Shown piece after piece: positions 60,457-64,000 of a stretch of DNA of 64,000 bases. Position 1 is the first letter of the stretch; the number at the start of each line of letters is the position of its first letter. Source of the DNA: Candidatus Omnitrophota bacterium (GTDB taxonomy: Bacteria; Hinthialibacterota; Hinthialibacteria; Hinthialibacterales; Hinthialibacteraceae); NCBI GenBank assembly GCA_040755155.1, contig JBFMBP010000029.1, positions 72,066 through 136,065 of the forward strand, written 5' to 3'. The notes beneath the pieces were generated by a model. The model was not told the origin of the DNA and did not search any database. It worked only from the letters and a program-made list of their open reading frames with translations. A program made the position numbers and the translations under genes.

Positions 60457-60834
60457 CTATTCTCCCATGACTTTATCGACTACTTCGCGAATCATTTCCG
60501 GCGTGAACGGTTTGCGAATATAGGATTTAACCCCGAAATTAACCAATTCTTTGACGCGGGTTTGGCTGCCTTCGGAAGAGACGACGACAACGGGAATTTT
60601 TTTCAATTGATCGTCCGCCCACATATTTTCGATCATTTCCACTCCATCCATGATGGGCATGTGAATATCGGAAAAAACGAGATCGATGGGATTCGAGCGA
60701 AGAATATCCAGCGCCTCTTTGCCATTCATCGCGTCAAAAATCTTCTTGACGGGAATTTCCGCCATTTCCAGCGTTTTAGCGATAACAGCGTGGACGACGC
60801 GAGAATCGTCAACGACAAGAATACTAAGAGACAT
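60457..60834 (-). CDS. CheY-like response regulator
   Basis: A 125-residue single-domain receiver. SILVVDDSRVVHAVIAK contributes the acidic pair Asp9/Asp10; Asp56 in LVFSDIHMP is the phospho-acceptor; VVVSSEG supplies the Ser/Thr switch and SYIRKPFTPEMI the conserved Lys. It lacks an output domain, so it acts by protein binding, as CheY does. It overlaps the HDOD gene by 11 bp and precedes a CheX-type phosphatase. Confidence 0.92.
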   Translation of the reverse strand: MSLSILVVDDSRVVHAVIAKTLEMAEIPVKKIFDAMNGKEALDILRSNPIDLVFSDIHMPIMDGVEMIENMWADDQLKKIPVVVVSSEGSQTRVKELVNFGVKSYIRKPFTPEMIREVVDKVMGE

Positions 60835-61696
60835 CGCATCCCTTTCCCTCGGCAGGCGCGAGAAATTCTTTCATGCTTTCCAAAGCGGATTGAATTCGAA
60901 AGATGACTTTTTCAACGATATGCACATTCAATTTCAAACGGGTTTCCGCCGCCATAGACGCCCAATAATTCAACCCTTCGCTTTCGGGGCCGACTCCCAT
61001 TTGAAGAGCCGTAGCGTCCGCCGCATGAACCAGATCGACCAAGAGCGTATCGCCTCGCGTATATAATTCCGGCAGATGATGCCACCTGACGACATCAACG
61101 ATCAGGGACGGCATTTTCCATTGTTGGAGGACGATCGAACCCACTTCCATATGATCGATGCCCAACATTCTTCTTTCCGCTTCATCCACGGAAATGGATT
61201 CATCGCACGACAAATCAAGAATCGGTTTGGGATCGACCTCAAACCTTTTTTCCAGCAATATCTTGCCGATATCATGCAGAAATCCGCATAAATAGGCATA
61301 TTTCGGCGCAGGGATTTTCATTTCCTCCGCCAACAATTCCGCGCCCGCGGCTACGGCGAAACTGTGATTGCATAAATCCCACGGAATGATCTCGCCGCCT
61401 TGAACGGCGGACAGAAGCCAATCGAATACGCTGGTGCAGACGACCAATTCCAGCGCCCGATTTTCGTTTAACGTCTCTACGAGAGCGGTTAAGGATTGGA
61501 TCTCGGCGGCATCCGTAAAATAACCGCAATTGGCCAATTTGAAAATTTTGTCGGTCAATTCAGGCTCCGATCTCAAAGCCTTCATGACATCCGGTTCCAT
61601 GCGTCCGCTGCATCGCAAGTCTCTAACAGCTAATTGGAGAACCGTGGAAATAGGAGGCAGCGCCTCTATTCTCTGCAATAATTCCAGTCTTCGCAT
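60824..61696 (-). CDS. HDOD-domain signalling protein
   Basis: A 290-residue HDOD protein. LQRIEALPPISTVLQLAV opens the domain, and AYLCGFLHDIGKILLEKRFE, GIDHMEVGSIVLQQWKMPSL and VRWHHLPELY are typical. HDOD proteins are non-catalytic relatives of HD-GYP domains that relay signals in motility, cell-cycle or c-di-GMP-linked circuits. It overlaps cheD by one base (TAATG) and the CheY-like gene by 11 bp, so the set is one coupled operon. Confidence 0.88.
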   Translation of the reverse strand: MRRLELLQRIEALPPISTVLQLAVRDLRCSGRMEPDVMKALRSEPELTDKIFKLANCGYFTDAAEIQSLTALVETLNENRALELVVCTSVFDWLLSAVQGGEIIPWDLCNHSFAVAAGAELLAEEMKIPAPKYAYLCGFLHDIGKILLEKRFEVDPKPILDLSCDESISVDEAERRMLGIDHMEVGSIVLQQWKMPSLIVDVVRWHHLPELYTRGDTLLVDLVHAADATALQMGVGPESEGLNYWASMAAETRLKLNVHIVEKVIFRIQSALESMKEFLAPAEGKGCDVS

Positions 61697-62172
61697 TAGA
61701 AAGGAACCTCCACGCCCCTGGATCGAATCGATGTTTGTCCATCATGCAAACGAAGGATCAACGTACGGGGGATGGATCCTCCGACTTCCTGACTTTTAAT
61801 CAAGATATTATTCTTCCATAGCACCTTTCGTAGAATGGTAAAATTACGTTCGCCTGTTTTAAAAACTCCTTTTTGATCGAGAAAAGTTCCTCCTCCAGCG
61901 ACTTTACAAATCAAGCGTTTTTTATTGGCGCCCATTTTCAATATCACCGCCAACAAAGCCTCAAAACCGGAGTCTACGAACATGCAAGGATTTCCATTGG
62001 CTCTTTCCGGATTCATATTCGACTGCGGCAATAAGGCGTGCAGCATTCCCCCTACGCAACTAGCCGGATCGTAAAGCGTTACGCCCAGGCAGGATCCTAA
62101 TGAACTGGTAATGATAATGTCGTCTTTATTGTTTGAGACTTTCATATCGGATATGCTGACTTGTAGAATCAC
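61696..62172 (-). CDS. cheD: Chemoreceptor glutamine deamidase CheD
   Basis: A 158-residue CheD protein, which deamidates Gln residues of chemoreceptors and can be controlled by CheC-type proteins. The catalytic Cys motif is SSLGSCLGVTLYDP and the catalytic His is in VGGMLHALLPQS; CKVAGGGTF is the third conserved region, and NFTILRKVLWKNNILIKSQE the fourth. The start codon is GTG at 62172. First gene of the cheD-HDOD-cheY-cheX operon; no receptor, cheA or cheW is visible here. Confidence 0.92.
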   Translation of the reverse strand: MILQVSISDMKVSNNKDDIIITSSLGSCLGVTLYDPASCVGGMLHALLPQSNMNPERANGNPCMFVDSGFEALLAVILKMGANKKRLICKVAGGGTFLDQKGVFKTGERNFTILRKVLWKNNILIKSQEVGGSIPRTLILRLHDGQTSIRSRGVEVPF

Positions 62173-62483
62173 TGGGCAGAAAACCTCAAACCATCATTTT
62201 TTCCCAAAATCGAAGGATCGCAAGCCATTTTGATCTATTATTCCGGCTCGTTCTACACATTTTATCTTTTCCATTCCCTAATGGCAATTAATCGGAGCGG
62301 AATTATCCTAAAAACAACGATTAGCGATCAGCGGCCTATGTAGCGTTTTTGAATCGCGAAATCATAGAACGAATAGAATTCCACGAAATTTACGAATCGG
62401 GGATAACTTGGATTCTTTTGGATTCCATGGAAGAATCTTTTTCACCACACAAGCTTATTGTTTTAAGTTGGAGGAATAAAAGC
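62173..62483. other. Intergenic region with a repeat fragment
   Basis: Between the divergent cheD operon and the UroD-like gene. About 62372-62440 is an inverted copy of the interior of the 42586-42842 MITE (GAATTCCACGAAATTTACGA; TTTTGGATTCCATGGAA). The reading frame through it merges with the downstream gene but is not part of it. Confidence 0.7.
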
Positions 62484-63515
62484 ATGACGAGCAAAGAGCG
62501 CGTCCTGGCGGCGATCGCTCATCGAGCAACCGATCGCGTCCCCCTCGATTTTTGGGCGGAAGAGGTTGTTTGGCGGCGGCTCATGCGCGAGTTGGGCCTA
62601 TCTTCAAAAAGTGCATTGCTCTCCCGTCTCAACATCGATTTGCGCTGGATCGATCATCGATATATCGGCCCGGATTTTTCCCATCCAAGAGGCGAAACTA
62701 TCGAGAATATGTGGGGCGAACGATTCCGGATCATGCCCAACGGCGATCGCGTCGCCTGCGGCGGCGCTTTGGATCGCGTTCAAACCTTCGAGGAAATCGC
62801 CCGGCATCATTGGCCATCCAACGATTGGGTTAGCTATAGCCATTTGCGGGAATCGGCTCGGCGGGATGGGGAATACGCCATGGTTTACGGCTACGCCGAT
62901 ATTTGGCAGCGCGCCGCTATGATTCGTGGGTTGGACAATATGTTTTTCGACATGCTGGAGCGTCCGGAGTGGGTGGATTATATGACGGGAAAACTCATGG
63001 ATTTCTACATCGAGGATTGGACGCGGGCTATGGAAGAGACGGAAGGGAGAATCGATCTGTTTTTTCTTATCAGCGACCTGGGAACGCAGCGTGGACCGAT
63101 GATTAGCCTCGATTTATTCCGTCGCTTTATCAAGCCGAGAATTCAACGCATGGCGGAACTGGCGCATGGCTTCGGAAAAAAATTGCTGTTTCATTCCTGC
63201 GGAGCGGTGCGCTCGTTCATCGAAGAGATGATCGAGGCGGGAGTGGATGCGCTCAATCCCATGCAAACGGGCTGCGCGGGGATGAATCCGAAAGAATTGA
63301 AAACGGACTTCGGCGCCCGTCTGTGCTTCCATGGCGGGATGGATATTCAAAGAGCCTTGCCTTTCGGCACACCTGAAGAAGTTAGAACAGAGACGAAGAA
63401 AATGCTTGAAGCAATGAAGGGAGACGGCGGCTTCATCCTGGCGCCCAGCCATACCCTCCTGCCTGACATCCCCACGGAAAACATTCTGGCCATGTACGAT
63501 TGCGCCGTCCAATAA
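62484..63515 (+). CDS. Uroporphyrinogen-decarboxylase-like (MtaA/MtbA-type) protein
   Basis: A 343-residue barrel protein of the UroD superfamily but not a haem enzyme: it lacks the RQAGRY motif of HemE. MTSKERVLAAIAHRATDRVP is the usual start of methylcobamide:CoM-type methyltransferase relatives, and LLFHSCGAVRSFIEEMIEAG (His237, Cys239) resembles their zinc site. GGGFILAPSH-like GDGGFILAPSHTLLPDIPTE closes the barrel. The ATG at 62484 has a perfect RBS (GGAGGAATAAAAGC). It probably acts on methylated compounds or demethylation products; the substrate is unknown. Confidence 0.88.
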   Translation: MTSKERVLAAIAHRATDRVPLDFWAEEVVWRRLMRELGLSSKSALLSRLNIDLRWIDHRYIGPDFSHPRGETIENMWGERFRIMPNGDRVACGGALDRVQTFEEIARHHWPSNDWVSYSHLRESARRDGEYAMVYGYADIWQRAAMIRGLDNMFFDMLERPEWVDYMTGKLMDFYIEDWTRAMEETEGRIDLFFLISDLGTQRGPMISLDLFRRFIKPRIQRMAELAHGFGKKLLFHSCGAVRSFIEEMIEAGVDALNPMQTGCAGMNPKELKTDFGARLCFHGGMDIQRALPFGTPEEVRTETKKMLEAMKGDGGFILAPSHTLLPDIPTENILAMYDCAVQ

Positions 63516-63635
63516 TGGGACTTGGTGACTTGGAGCGAGAGATGGAATCTTCCATATATTCCAGTTCGAGTAAAGTTTGAGCCGATTTCAAAGAGCGAAG
63601 AGAACGCGCCCAATAAAATTGAATTTCCTGCAAAT

Positions 63636-63985
63636 TTATCGTACAGAAACACCTTCGTTTTGCACAATTTGCATAAAGGAAATATTTTCTTGAAGCCGTT
63701 TTTGTCTTTCGTCTTGCGTATAGACGACGATGGAAGGAACGGTTTCCGTACCCGCCGCCAATCCATAAGCTAAAAATGCAATATTTTTTTAACCGATCGG
63801 TCTCCTTCTCGAATAACGACCATTAAATCGAGGTCTGAATCCTCGCGAGCGTCGCCTCGCGCTTTCGATCCGAAAAGAATAATATCCTCAACCAGGCCGG
63901 GATATTGAGCGTAAAGCCGTTCGCGGTATTGATTCAACCATTTAATTTCCGCCGCATTGAGGGAAGCCATAAGAGAATCACCCAT
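63636..63985 (-). pseudogene. MntA-like nucleotidyltransferase interrupted by a frameshift
   Basis: The 5' part encodes DIILFGSKARGDAREDSDLD, with intact GS and D-x-D motifs, and stops at 63770 after VKKILHF. The alternative frame continues AYGLAAGTETVPSIVVYTQD and ends SFMQIVQNEGVSVR at the TAA 63636-63638, the expected C-terminus for this family. The switch falls at a run of seven A on the coding strand (63784-63790). It is either a one-base deletion, a sequencing error, or -1 slippage at A-AAA-AAA. Start at 63985 or, with GGGTGAT upstream, at 63970. No HepT partner is visible. Confidence 0.75.
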
Positions 63986-64000
63986 GAAAATTCAAACGAC

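Overview
The window is a 64 kb piece of a bacterial chromosome. Moderate base composition, many secreted or anchored proteins (signal peptides, one lipobox, one class III prepilin leader), parallel beta-helix, NHL and Pro/Thr-rich surface proteins, TPR proteins and GT-C membrane enzymes point to an uncultured Gram-negative-type lineage. The style resembles Planctomycetes-, Omnitrophota-, Hydrogenedentota- or Sumerlaeota-like genomes, but nothing in the window fixes the phylum. No rRNA or tRNA gene was recognised.

Layout. 1-612: 5' part of a DegT/StrS aminotransferase. 1015-9172 (minus): haem operon hemA-hemE-hemN-[mntA-hepT]-hemY-hemH-hemC, with 4-8 bp overlaps at hemE/hemN, hemY/hemH and hemH/hemC; a toxin-antitoxin pair bracketed by inverted 33-bp repeats sits inside it, and a MITE-like element separates hemA from hemE. 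9173-9919: repeat-rich intergenic region. 9920-14398: a secreted protein, a NuoI-like ferredoxin, a DinB protein and a secreted beta-helix protein, followed by a terminator and a candidate small RNA. 14674-18421 (minus): DUF89 protein, GT9 glycosyltransferase, polytopic GT-C-like protein. 18572-24525 (plus): B12-binding radical SAM protein, PhoPQ-activated-type hydrolase, a promoter-equipped AT-rich gene pair (DUF2188-like plus TIR/deoxyribosyltransferase-like), a lipoprotein and a TPR protein. 24635-29798 (minus): riboflavin operon (sugar isomerase-like, ribD, ribE, ribBA, ribH, nusB), with one isolated type I-C-like CRISPR repeat in the ribH leader.

30111-34761 (plus): PurS-like tandem protein, Eis-like acetyltransferase, RCK potassium channel, ABC exporter half. 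34796-36506 (minus): pseudopilin and GH62-type arabinofuranosidase. 36735-41017: large beta-propeller sensor kinase with its NarL-type regulator. 41379-46184: FG-GAP protein, a 257-bp MITE, and two overlapping secreted glycoside-hydrolase-like genes. 46105-53361: acetyltransferase, orphan nucleotidyltransferase, nitroreductase, TolB-like haem protein, TMTC-like TPR protein, degenerate DinB protein. 53666-57388: giant NHL/Pro-Thr protein. 57860-62172: LytS-type hybrid kinase convergent with a cheD-HDOD-cheY-cheX operon. 62484-63985: UroD-like methyltransferase and a frameshifted nucleotidyltransferase.

The best candidate for an undescribed system is the gene pair at 21576-22597. Other leads are the solitary CRISPR repeat, the toxin-antitoxin insertion in the haem operon, the candidate small RNA at 14541-14634, and several families of short mobile repeats lying against gene starts.
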